From: Mauremys mutica
Taxonomy: Eukaryota > Chordata > Testudines > Geoemydidae
DNA: 64,000 nucleotides
Direction of reading: 5' to 3'
Assembly: GCF_020497125.1 (NCBI RefSeq)
Contig: NW_025422959.1
Location: 27,437-91,436, forward strand
Below the pieces are notes generated by a model. It made no database searches. It was not told where the DNA came from and saw only the letters and a program-made list of their open reading frames with translations. A program made the translations under genes and the position numbers. Below are positions 21,658-31,499 of the stretch, one piece after another (within the stretch, counting starts at the first letter, position 1; every line of letters begins with the position of its first letter).

Positions 21658-22384
21658 GGTGTTGCAGGGAGCTGGAACTGCTAGAAATGGAGGCTGTTAA
21701 AGGTTCTCTCCAAGCTGCGGGCTGGCTGCCTCGAAGTGAAACGTGCCCTCCGCTTCCCCTTCCCCGTTCCCTGATGGAAACGGAATCGACTCAACGAGCA
21801 GGGGATTTGCTGGCCAGGCCTAAGCCCCCCTCCCCACTGCAGCCAGATCCCATTTCCTCTGAGCCACTTGCGCCCCTGCACGGGAGTGGTGGGCTCCAGC
21901 TCTGAGCCAGGCCTGCATATAGGAACCAAGTGCACGTTAGCTGGCTCCCCTCAGAAGAATAACATACTGACGTGGCTGTCTCCCCCCTGGGCTATTCAAC
22001 GCTGGGCCCTTCTATAGCACTTCACAAGGACCAAAGAGGCCCCGGTAGCTTTATCTGCCGCCCACTCCTGGGCTGGAGGTAGGGTGACCAGACAGCAAGT
22101 GTGAAAAATCGGGACAGGGGTGGGGGGGTAATAGGAGCCTATATAAGAAAAAGACCCAAAAATCGGGACTGTCCCTATAAAATCGGGACATCTGGTCACC
22201 CTAGCTGGAGGGGACCTGTTACATCCCTGTGTCTTTCGTCAGAGTAGCTGGGCAACCCCCAGCACACCCACCAGTGACTCAGACATCCCCGGCTCTGCCC
22301 CAGGAAACTGCCCAGCTGACAATAATGGTTTTAGAAAACTCCAGTGCCCTCTTGTGTTTTTTCCCTCCCTGACCCAGGCGGGAC
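21658..22384 (+). repeat. Segmental duplicate of NCAPH2 intron 4/exon 5 boundary (copy A)
   Basis: From GGTGTTGCAGGGAGC to CAGGCGGGAC this matches 44037-44630 almost base for base. I noticed only a few differences, for example GTTAGCTGG versus GTTAGGTGG and CTTTCGTC versus CTGTTGTC. It includes the exon acceptor and the first seven bases of the NCAPH2 exon at 44624, and stops there. It lies between the truncated PIM exons and the FAM3-like exons. A 124-bp transposon insertion is the only large difference. Confidence 0.92.
22080..22203. mobile_element. 124-bp hAT-type MITE with perfect terminal repeats and 8-bp target duplication
   Basis: The ends are TAGGGTGACCAGA and TCTGGTCACCCTA, perfect 13-bp inverted repeats. 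The flanks GCTGGAGG (22072-22079) and GCTGGAGG (22204-22211) are identical. The duplicate at 44450-44457 has a single GCTGGAGG at the same place: an unfilled site. The interior has paired AAATCGGGAC motifs. It carries no coding capacity. Confidence 0.95.
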
Positions 22385-22517
22385 TGGGGAAGAGGGGGGC
22401 TGCAGAGGGTGTGGGGAACTGGGGAGGGGGCACCGGGGCCAGGAAAGGGGAGCTGGTCTGGGGAAGGAGGGGGGCTGCAGCAGGGCAGGCTCTGACTCTC
22501 TCTCTCTCTGGTTCCAG

Positions 22518-22568
22518 GGGTCAATGGGGAGCTCATTGATGCCAGGTCCTTTGACATGTGGGCTGGAT
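22518..22568 (+). pseudogene. FAM3-like (ILEI domain) exon fragment 1
   Basis: After a GGTTCCAG acceptor the frame reads VNGELIDARSFDMWAG, which resembles the 'VNG...G.v.d.r.FDMw.GD' segment of the FAM3/ILEI domain. It ends at T|GTGAGG. The first base of the codon shared with the next exon gives Tyr where the family normally has Asp, so a substitution at the last exon base is likely. FAM3 proteins are small secreted factors with a Golgi/ER route. Only a central part of the domain is present. Confidence 0.5.
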
Positions 22569-22881
22569 GTGAGGGGGGGGATCTTTGGGGGCTCCAGGTG
22601 GGAGACCCTGGCGTAGGGGGTGGGGAGTCTGTGAGAGGCAGGAATGTGTGGGGGGGGGAGGCTTGGAAGCCCTGTGGGGCAGGAGGGCTGGGGGTCATGG
22701 GGCAGCCACTGAGGATGTTGTGGGAGGGGCTTGGGTGGCGCGGGGAATCCATGGGGGCTCCAGTTGGGAGACCCGGGTATGGGAGGTCTATGTGATAGGC
22801 AGGAAACTGGGGGGAGGCTCAGGGGAACCCTGTGGGTCAGGGGGGCCCAGGCCTGCACTCACCCTGCATCTTTCACCCCAG

Positions 22882-22949
22882 ACGTCAACGAGCTGCCGAA
22901 GTTCATTCGGACGCTGCACGGGGGAACCCTGGTGTTCGTGGCCTCATAG
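22882..22949 (+). pseudogene. FAM3-like (ILEI domain) exon fragment 2, ends in stop
   Basis: The acceptor is CCCCAG. The frame reads VNELPKFIRTLHGGTLVFVAS then TAG at 22947-22949. Family members have a Tyr-Asp-Asp run after Ala-Ser, so the stop falls where a tyrosine codon is expected. A CR1 3' end begins about 30 bp later. No upstream signal peptide exon or downstream C-terminal exon was found. This is most simply a relic. Confidence 0.5.
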
Positions 22950-22979
22950 CCTTTCCCCTCTGAGGGTGCCGGCTCCCAT

Positions 22980-23103
22980 TCAGCCGTCAGAGGATGGAGA
23001 TGGATGGCAGGAGAGAGATCACTTGATCATTGCCTGTTAGGCATGGGCCACTGTCGGGCTAGATGGACCTTTGGTCTGACCCGGTACGACTGTTCTTATG
23101 CTT
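22980..23103 (+). mobile_element. CR1 LINE 3' end fragment
   Basis: GATCACTTGATCATTGCCTG, GGGCTAGATGGACCTTTGGT and GGTACGACTGTTCTTATGC are the characteristic CR1 3' tail. A fuller copy lies at 54505-55866. Strongly 5'-truncated, as usual for CR1. Confidence 0.85.
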
Positions 23104-23682
23104 AGGGGGGTGAGAATGGGGCCTGGGGCCTGGGGCCTCACCCCTCTGGGGGTTCTGACTCCCATCGAGCCTCAGGGCCAGTGTTGGGGGGCCTGTCTGG
23201 CTTGGGGGCCAGCATATAGGTCCTCTCCCCTCTAGGGGGCACCAGCTCCCATCCGGCCCCAGGCATATATGTGAAAGGGACAGAGCAGAAGAGAAGCTTG
23301 TTTGGAGTATTAAAGAACTGAAAAGAGGAAAATTGGCTCAACTGAATCTCCTAAAAAAATAGTATGAACACACAGTCTGCAACAGATTTCAGAATTCTTC
23401 ATTTCAATTATGTGCCTTCCGCTGACATCTTTATGTCAACAAATAGGTTTTTTACACGTCATAGCATCAGAAAAGCAAAGCAAGGAGGCCAATGTAAATT
23501 TTGGTGAAGAAGTACAGTAAAGTAAGGTTTGTATAAGGGCTGTCAAGCGATTAAAAAATTAATTGTGATTATTCGCACTGTTAAACAACAATAGAATGCC
23601 ATTTATTTTCAATATTTTTGGATGTTCACTATGTTTTCAAATACATTAATTTCAGTTACAACACAGAATACAAAGTGTGTAG

Positions 23683-24721
23683 TGTAGCCCTGAGGATTAA
23701 TCTGTTGGTCTGTATAAAATGTTTTTTTGATAAAAGTGTGTAGGCTGCATAGATCAATAGGAATTTGCAATAGCTGTAATGCAAGATACCTAAAAACTTC
23801 TAAGCCAGACATTCTGGCCTATTTCCTCTGTGACGCTGAAAGCAACCTTTAAGACCCTTACTCAGAAAAGTAATAATAGGAGACAAACCTACGCAAATGT
23901 CTAGGGACTAGTTAGGGTAAAAAGGAGGGTATTTTTGACCACAAATGTAACACGTACACCCGCAAGCTACTATATAGCTGTCATTAGTACGCACACAAAA
24001 GGTCAGCCAATGAAAACAGGTACCCTCACCTTTCCATGGGGGAAAGACAAATTTGGGCATAGGAGGAAAGATTTCTCCCTATAAAAGGTGTGACAATCCA
24101 CCATTAAGACGGGCGATACATCTCTCTGTTTCCTTGTCGTCTCAACCTGCTTCGAAGCCTCTTTCTCCTACGAAAGCTGTCAATACTAAGTCGTAGTATT
24201 AATTCTTTTCAAAGTTGTGAGTATGAACAGATTCTTATTTCTGCTAGAGCATTTAGGTTAAAAAGAGAGTTTCACTCATAACCAGTCTCTTTATAACTTC
24301 CTCTATCAATAGGTGTAAACAACACCCTCTTTGCTGCAAAGTGCATTTAGAACTGTGTAATATCATATCATATCTCTTAAAGAACTGTGATATTTTGTAA
24401 CTTTGTAATCAAACTGCTTTTAACATTTTACATTTACTTCTTGTTTTATTGGTTTTAAATAAAAGGTCTTGTTTAACTAAACTTTGTCTCAGTGTAATTT
24501 CCTGTTATATACCCCAATCTCCTTGTATTAAATTCTGTGAAGCCTAATTCAAGACAAACTTTATCTTCTAATCACACATATTGGCGAGCCATACCCATAT
24601 TATTAATATCTATTAATTATTATTAACATTATTAATTAATTAGAAAATTAATTATTAAATAGAACTAAATTAAGTGGATAAATTCCACTGTCCCTACTAA
24701 CCCTCCCCAAATCAGGCTACA
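23683..24721 (+). mobile_element. Solo LTR, 4-bp target duplication GTAG
   Basis: It begins TGTAGCCCTGAGG and ends TCAGGCTACA. GTAG flanks both sides (23679-23682 and 24722-24725). A TATA box (CTATAAAAGG) near 24079 and a poly(A) signal (AATAAAAGG) near 24460 give + orientation. A 4-bp duplication fits an endogenous retrovirus LTR. There is no internal region, so it is the product of LTR-LTR recombination. Confidence 0.85.
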
Positions 24722-25039
24722 GTAGTGCTCGCTTTATATTTATTTTTATTACAAATATTTGTACTGTAAAAAAAATTGGATTTTTCAATTCACCTAATAC
24801 AAGTCCTGTAGTGCAATCTCTTTATCATGAAAGTTGAACTTACAAATGCAGGGTTTTTTGGTACATAATTCTACATTCAAAAATAAAACAATGTACAAAT
24901 TTAGAGCCCACAAGTCCACTCAGACAAATAAGGTTGGTTACAATTTGCAGGCGATAATGCTGCCTGCTTCTTGGTTACAGTGTCACCTGAAAGTGAGAAC
25001 AGGTGTTCGCATGGCACTGTTGTAGCCGGCGTTGCAAGA

Positions 25040-26336
25040 TGTAGGGATATTAAAAGAAGGTTTATATTAAACATGGTTTACATGAGAAATGATTTATTGA
25101 TGTATTGTTAACTAATATTTTATAATTTAAGGTTTACGTTAGATGTACACTTGTGAGAATTTATTGTTAGAAATAGGTGTGTAAGGTTTATGTTAGAAGT
25201 AAATTTGTGAGGATTTACTGTTAGAAATAGCCATGTCTGTATGAAGTCTGCTCAGGGAGATACTTTGTACAAAACTTTTTAAAAGTCAATTTCTAAGTGA
25301 AACTTTGAAGTCGCTACTTTGCATTGTAACAGCGGCTGTGAGCTATTAACTGGTTAATTGACTCTAAGTGCCTGTTTTCTAAGTGAAACTTTTTGTAACC
25401 GCTATTTTACTTTGTAAATGGCCGCTGTAAGCTGCTGATTGGTTAATTGACTAAGCACCTTGTTACCTCATTGCGCGAGCTGTCAATTAGCTCTGTAAGC
25501 TGCTAATTGGCCAATTGACTTTGTTAACTCAGCGCACAAGCCGTCATTTAACCCTATGCCTCAGGCAAAACTATGTAACTACATTGTAACCACCGTGGTA
25601 AACCAAAACAGTGGCTATTGTAGTATACAAATAGAGACCCCCACCTCTGTTAATTCATTTTTATTTCACTTTATGTTTCTTGATTGTTAAAAAACAAGGA
25701 GTCTCACACCCCAAAAAAGATAAAGAAGACAGTAAAATAAATGTAGTTAAGATAAAAAGTATATGTGAATGAGTGTCTAGTTTAAATGATGAATGAATGG
25801 TTAGGGAGTTGCAAGCCCGAAAAATTCAGTGTCGGCCGAAGAAGGTGTCAAGTGGAATCAACCAGATGACCCCCGGAGGGCGAACTGGAATCCACCCCAG
25901 CACCTCAAAGGAAACATCTGACAGAATGGAGCCAGCTACCTGCTGATTGATTTAGCAACAGCAAAATAAAGAACTAACATAGGGAAAAATCCCTATATAA
26001 CTGGACTCTGGAAAATAAGTCTTTGAGTCTATGGTTCTGCTGCCAGCCTCCAGGAGCATCAGGTGCACCTGACCCGGACTCGGCTCCACTCTTGTGTACA
26101 GGATACCTGGCCAGTATTCTGTCACAAGCAACTTTAAGCTGGTAACTATAATATCTACACAGAACTTGTATGAATGATTGTGTGAATGGATATATATATA
26201 TATATATAATCATAGGAATAAGTAGTCAAACAATGTTGTTTGCTATTATCTTCTATTTGATTATGATATTTACAATAAATGTGACAAATGTCTTTTCCCC
26301 TTTAATGAGATCCTGCTAGTTTTTATTGGTATAACA
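25040..26336 (+). mobile_element. Solo LTR, 4-bp target duplication AAGA
   Basis: It begins TGTAGGGATATT and ends TTGGTATAACA. AAGA flanks both sides (25036-25039 and 26337-26340). It contains repeated blocks (GTGAAACTTT, GCTAATTGG-type) in the 5' part, a TATA-like ATACAAATAGAG near 25626, and AATAAA near 26273. A (TA)n microsatellite sits at about 26190-26210. Confidence 0.82.
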
Positions 26337-26668
26337 AAGATATGCATGTGCCATATGTACTAAAGATTCATATGTCCCTTCATGCTTCAACCACCATTCC
26401 AGAGGAAGTGCTATTTCTTTTACTTACCATTTTTACAGTGCATATATTTGTAATCAAAACTAATAATATAAAGTGAGCACTGTGCACTTTGTATGTGTAT
26501 TGTAATTGAAATCAATACTGAAAATGTAAATATTTAATACATTTCAATTGCTTTTATATTGTTATAAGTGCAATTAAAATTAATCGTGATTAATTTTAAT
26601 TAATTGTGATTAATCGCAATTAATTTTGAGTTAATCACCTGTGTTAACTGTGATTAATTGACAGCACT

Positions 26669-29084
26669 CGTATGTATGTATTATGTTTGTGGTGTGGGTA
26701 TTAATAAACATTTACACAACAAATAGAACTTATTCTTGGTTAAATACACCTTTGTTTGGCAGAATTTTGGAAAATCTAGACTATTGAATCGGAGGGTCTT
26801 ACAATATTGTAGACCTGTCCAGGCAAGGTGAATAGGTTGGGTTTTAAACCACGTTAGCAAACACATTTTTTAAAATATAGTATTATCCAGGACTTTTCAC
26901 CTAGTGGAGACAGGGCAAGGTCTGTCTCCATGTGTTAGGTAGTCATGGGCAATCCCAAACTCCTGTTTTTCTACTCCAGACAGAGCCTAAATGTTTTCTA
27001 GACTCCAGGTTTGATTTCTTTACACAGCTGCAAGTCCATGTCAGAGGTCATGCAGGCTGAAATTTCAAAGTACCAATAATTCCACCAAACTGAGAACAGA
27101 AAGCACACCTATATCAAATCAATCAAATATCGGTGTGAGAGTCTCAGAATATATGTATACGCACACACATACACAAAGCAGCAATGAAATGCAGCATCCT
27201 CTAAGGTGAGAGTGTGGTAACCAACCAGTCTACTGCACAGTGCACAACAGCTGAGGATGGAAAGTTTAGTCCAAGCACAGCAGGAAAATTCATTGCTACT
27301 TCAAGAAGTGTAATTAGGTCTTTAATGTTTATGGAGGGAAAACAGGACCTTGTTTAAAAAAAAAAGGTTTAATTTAAAATAAACTATTTTAAAATCATTT
27401 TAACCAGGGCTAAACAAGTTTTGTTAAACTCTTGGCCACATATCCATAGACGTCAACACTGCTAGATGTGATCAAACCCAGCACCAGAAGAATCCATCAC
27501 TTGTACTAAGGCTAGTCTAGGGAGTTGGCTTCACTGCAGAGTTAACAGGGTTCTAACTTGAGCGTTGCCCCCAGATCAAATCCCATCCACACAATATCTC
27601 TGAACTCAAGCATGGGAGTTCTTTAACTTGATTTGGCTGGCCGGTCAATGGAGCTCAAGTGAACACAACTCAGCGGGCAATTCAATCACTACGATCTGAA
27701 TGTTAATCTCCAAAAAGAAACAACAATTTTCAAAACAAAAAGTTGTTTCAAACCAAAAATGAAACTTTTTGTTTAGATAATGTTGAAACAACATTTTGAC
27801 AATTTCAAAACATTTTTTAAAATAAATTCAAATTGGGAAATTTGTTAAAACCAACCCTTTCCCACAGAGTTTCAGTTTGACAAATTTGGCATTTTCCGTT
27901 GAAAAATACTTAGTTGGAAAACTCCAAACCAGCTCTACTTATTATTTAATTGTTCAAATGTCCTGACAAAGAAAAATATTGTTTGTATAGCATTCTAATA
28001 TATTGGATATTATCCTCCTTGCTCTGACCTGAGCTTTAGGTTGGGATGGAGATGGAAAAGATTTCAGATGATTCATTAACACTTTATAGAAAATGAAATT
28101 ATGTGCTTTACAATGTTGACAGTGCCTACTCCCCAAAAATTGTTCAGGTCTTTAACTGCTGGGACACTGTTCATATTTCATCCTGGATCATCTCAAGACC
28201 TGTAACCTTCAGATTTCCTATTATACGAATCTCTGTATGAGTTTCCATTTCTCTTCTATGGATCTTTTTCAAAGAGGGTTATTTGAAATTATTTACTTTA
28301 ATTTAAAGAAAAACAAAACCATCAGCATAAAAGCATGCGCATCCAGGCTCGAGGTGAGCTCCACAACAACTGAAAGCACAATCCAAAAATAATTACAAAG
28401 AAAATAACCAAACCAAGATACCATCCTGCAAGCTGCTCCCAGTGGGGCTAGCCTCCTGTGCCTCTGTGGAGAAGCTCACAAAATCAGCCCATAACAGTCA
28501 CCAGTCAGCAAAATTAGTCGAGTTCCTACTCTACCCTTTCTCTTCAAATGAACCTCACTCCTGCTCAGACAGGCTTTGCAAAGGAGTTTTTTAGGCCACA
28601 ACAGGAAGAGGGGCCCTCACAGAACATATTAAAAATCCCCACTCCATCTGGTAGGATCAAGAAGGAGCTGCAGAATAGACTAGCCATGCACACTAGCGTT
28701 CTTCCGCCTGGTGACGGTATATTGTTAGTGTGGTGTAAGGCTTGCACGGCCACTGCCCTGCAGTTTTGTTCTGCAAATAAATAGACGTCATTAGCACTCT
28801 CACCATAGGCACTTACAGGAGCATGGAAAAAGAGTAAGAAAGACGGAAATGCCAGCAAGCAGGCTTTTAGAGGGTTTTTTTTCCAGCGTGATTGGCAATA
28901 CCACCCATCAAGCAGATACAGTTAAACCTGCTCCAGGTGTGGGCATCCTGTTGATTTATACAGAGGCAACAGGATATTTTCTGTCTTGTTATTGATCCCT
29001 TTCTTAATGCTTCCAACCATTGTTCGCTGCTCTGGCTGCCACTGCCCATTGAGTGGATGATTTCAGAGAACTCTCCACAGTGAC
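26669..29084. other. Unassigned AT-rich sequence
   Basis: No exon found. Paired motifs such as AAAACAAAAAGTTG and GAAACTTTTTGTTTAG near 27730-27770 suggest a decayed foldback element, but the ends are not definable. The frames at 28548-28858 are unsupported. Confidence 0.35.
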
Positions 29085-29225
29085 CCCAGCCTTGGCTACG
29101 CTGGCACTTTCCGGCGCTGCAACTTTCTCGCTCAGGGGATGAAAACACCCCACTGTGACCACCCTGAGCGGAGCGAGTTACAGCGCTGGAAAGCGCTGGT
29201 GTAGACGGGGCCCCAGCGCTGGGAG
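29085..29225. mobile_element. MITE fragment related to 20929-21184
   Basis: CCTTGGCTACGCTGGCACTT and ACAGCGCTGGAAAGCGCTGG segments match the CTTGGCTACACTTA.../AGCGCTG-type element nested in the LTR at 20.9 kb. It directly precedes the fibronectin exon. Confidence 0.5.
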
Positions 29226-29293
29226 CTGACCCCTCGGCCGGGACTGGGAGACGTGGGGGCCGGGCTGGGTCTGAACTGCTCCCCTCTCCCCAG

Positions 29294-29599
29294 GCCGGAC
29301 GGACGGGGAGGAGGAGGAGGAGGAGGAAGGGGCCATGCAGCCCAAGCTGGGGGAGCTCTCGACCTCCGAGGTCACCAAAGACTCCGTCCACCTCTCCTGG
29401 ACCGTCCAGGCCGGGGCCTTCGACTCCTTCCTCCTGCAGTACCGGGACGCGGAGGGGAAACGCCAGGCACTGCCCGTGGATGGGGGATCCCACACGCTCA
29501 TCGTCTCCGACCTGCTCCCCTCCCGCAAGTACAAGTTCAACTTCTACGGCATCTCCGGCCACAAGCGCCTCGGCCCCATCTCCACCAATGCCGTCACAG
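29294..29599 (+). CDS. Tenascin-like fibronectin type III exon (orphan)
   Basis: A 306-bp exon lies between CCCCAG and G|GTCAGT. Both boundaries are phase 1, the usual structure for a single FN3-domain exon. It begins with a linker of seven consecutive Glu codons. The domain then reads LGELSTSEVTKDSVHLSWTV, continues with FDSFLLQYRDAEG (the conserved tryptophan, then the tyrosine strand), and ends with RKYKFNFYGISGHKRLGP. This is the tenascin pattern, closest in wording to tenascin-X. Tenascins are large secreted matrix proteins. No neighbouring FN3 exon was found within several kb, which is unlike a live tenascin gene. It may be one exon of a gene with long introns, or a displaced copy. Confidence 0.7.
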
Positions 29600-29744
29600 G
29601 TCAGTGCCGGGGGGGGGGGGGGAGCAGCCAGGGCTCCTCGACAGCCTGGGGCGCCCGGCTGGATTCTACCAGCTCCCTTCCTGCCTCAGGTCTTCCCCCC
29701 GCAGCTGGACTCCTGGGTTCTCTCCCAGCTCTGGGAGGGGAGTG

Positions 29745-29892
29745 GGGGTAGTGGGTTAGAGCAGGGGGGCTTGGAGCCAGGACTCCTGGGTTCTCTCCCA
29801 GCTCTGCCTCTGACCTTCCAGGTGACCATGCAGGAAGCCCCATACCTGCCCCTTGACTCGGTTTCCCCACCTGTAACACGGGGCTAACGATC
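29745..29892 (+). repeat. MIR-type SINE
   Basis: The tRNA-like head TAGTGGGTTAGAGCAGG and GGACTCCTGGGTTCTCTCCC (A-box and B-box positions) are followed by CAGCTCTGCCTCTGACCTTC and CTCGGTTTCCCCACCTGTAA, the MIR core and 3' part, in the right order. Confidence 0.75.
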
Positions 29893-30435
29893 CCATTGCG
29901 CTACCGACGAGCTGTGGGGACAGACCCTTCTCTGCTGGGCCTCACCCCTGTGCCCCCTGCTCCTGACCCCCCCACTCCTGTCCTCCCTCCGTCCTCCCCC
30001 AACCTGGCAGTTAACCCTTTCCACTCTGTGCCAGAGCCCCAGGTCAGGCCCTGGCTCCCGGTCAGGTGCAGGATGGGATAGAATTAACCCCCTCTTGCCT
30101 GGCCCTGGCCCCTGGCACCATCTCCCCCGGGGACAATTAACCCCCTCCTGCTTCTCTTCCACAGGCACCCATACCACCTCTACAAGGGACTCTCACTGTG
30201 ACCTTCCATTTATAGATGAGCAGGCTGAGAAATTATTTTAAAGTAGAAATAATACTACATGTCTAAATCAAAGGTATCTTGAGCTGTTCAAATCATTATT
30301 ATCTCTAAAGTGGTTTGTGAGCATGTCCATATTTAACATTCAACTGCAGTTTTGATTAGAGATCTGCATGGCAAACTGAAGAGGAGAGTTCTTTCTGCAG
30401 AGAAGTCGACTAAAGATCAAAACTCAATGCTCCAT

Positions 30436-30815
30436 GTAAGAGAAAGTTACTCACCTTGCAGTAACTGAGGTTCTTCGAGATGTGTGTCCCTGTGGGTGCT
30501 CCACTCTAGGTGATGGTGCATCCCGGCGCTGTCGATCGGAGATTTTCGGTAGCAGTGCCTGGTTGGGGCGCACGCACCCAGATGGTATCTCCCGTCCAGT
30601 TGTAATCTTCCAGGGTGTGTGTGCGCCCACACCGTCCTCAGTTCCTTCTCTACCGTGGAGAGTATCTCAGTACTCCAAAGTAGAGGGGAGGAGGGCGGGG
30701 AGTGGAGCCCCCACAGGGACACACATCTCGAAGAACCTCAGTTACTGCAAGGTGAGTAACTTTCTCTTCTTCTTTGAGTGCTGTCCCTGTGGGTGCTCCA
30801 CTCTAGGTGAATGTA
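30436..30815. repeat. Inverted repeat of a DIRS-type element
   Basis: The left arm (about 30436-30510) contains TTGCAGTAACTGAGGTTCTT and CCCTGTGGGTGCTCCACTCT. The right arm (about 30700-30772) is its reverse complement, with AAGAACCTCAGTTACTGCAA. A further direct partial copy of the left arm (CCCTGTGGGTGCTCCACTCT) follows at about 30785-30808. It lies immediately downstream of the recombinase fragment on the - strand, so it is read as the terminal repeat region of that element. Confidence 0.75.
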
Positions 30816-30827
30816 TAGCAGTACCCA

Positions 30828-31175
30828 CTACGGTTGGTGGGGCTTTGGAGATACGTCAGGAAGTGCTGAAGATAGTACTGTATGACCTACTATTGTGTCT
30901 GCTGTGGTGTCTTGCTTTAAAGCATAGTGTTTTGCAAACGTGTGTTCAGATGACCATGTAGCTGCTTTGCAGATATCGGGAATGGGAACATTGTGTAGGA
31001 AGGCAACGGATGCCAACATGGCTCTAGTGGAATGAGTTCTTATGCCTTCAGGCGGTTGAAGTTTCTTCGCACGGTAACAGGTTCTGATGCAGTCAGAGAT
31101 CCACTTGGATAGACGTTGTTTAGATATAGCCGTGCCTTTTGATCGTTCGGCAATTGAAACGAAGAGTCATGGAGA
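30828..31175 (-). pseudogene. DIRS-type tyrosine recombinase C-terminal fragment
   Basis: An open stretch on the - strand reads KQRLSKWISDCIRTCYRAKK, then an RTHSTRAM segment with the HxxR motif of tyrosine recombinases, then ICKAATWSSEHTFAKHYAL carrying the candidate nucleophilic tyrosine. DIRS elements integrate with a tyrosine recombinase instead of an integrase and carry inverted terminal repeats, which fits the neighbouring repeat. The reading frame is cut off at its 5' end near 31175 and no RT region is present. It is a relic of the 3' end of the element. Confidence 0.7.
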
Positions 31176-31499
31176 CTTGATTATCACCACGATTGCCAAG
31201 GTTTTTCATTTTTGTGTGTTATATAGATCAAAAAACTCTACCTGTATTTGTGATGTGATAGTATGTAATTAAATTAAGAATGGTAAAGATTAAAATATTA
31301 AAGGCAATTTTGTTTACTCTTTACCAAAGAGAGATATTAGGGATGGACTAGATATAATCCCTTTTCCATCTCCCCTGTTACTGGCAAAATTGTTCCCTGC
31401 TATACTACTGTATATTCTACTGCTTTGTCCAATCTACTTTAAAATTACTCCAGTGTTAGGGCTTCCATCACTTTCGTTAGGAGAATATTCCATATTCCT

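Larger units (their letters stand above)
23536..26668. mobile_element. DNA transposon (MITE-like) split by two solo LTRs
   Basis: The left end reads AGGGCTGTCAAGCGATTAA and the right end TTAATTGACAGCACT, an imperfect inverted repeat with TTAATTGTGATTA-type motifs reiterated inside. Removing the LTRs at 23683-24721 and 25040-26336 leaves a continuous AT-rich element of about 0.8 kb. Segments such as TTTATTTTTATTACAAATAT run across the first junction. Confidence 0.75.

Noticed and set aside
28867..29562. 231-codon - strand frame over the fibronectin exon
   Set aside because: Antisense shadow of the FN3 exon at 29294-29599, which has matching phases and conserved residues on +.
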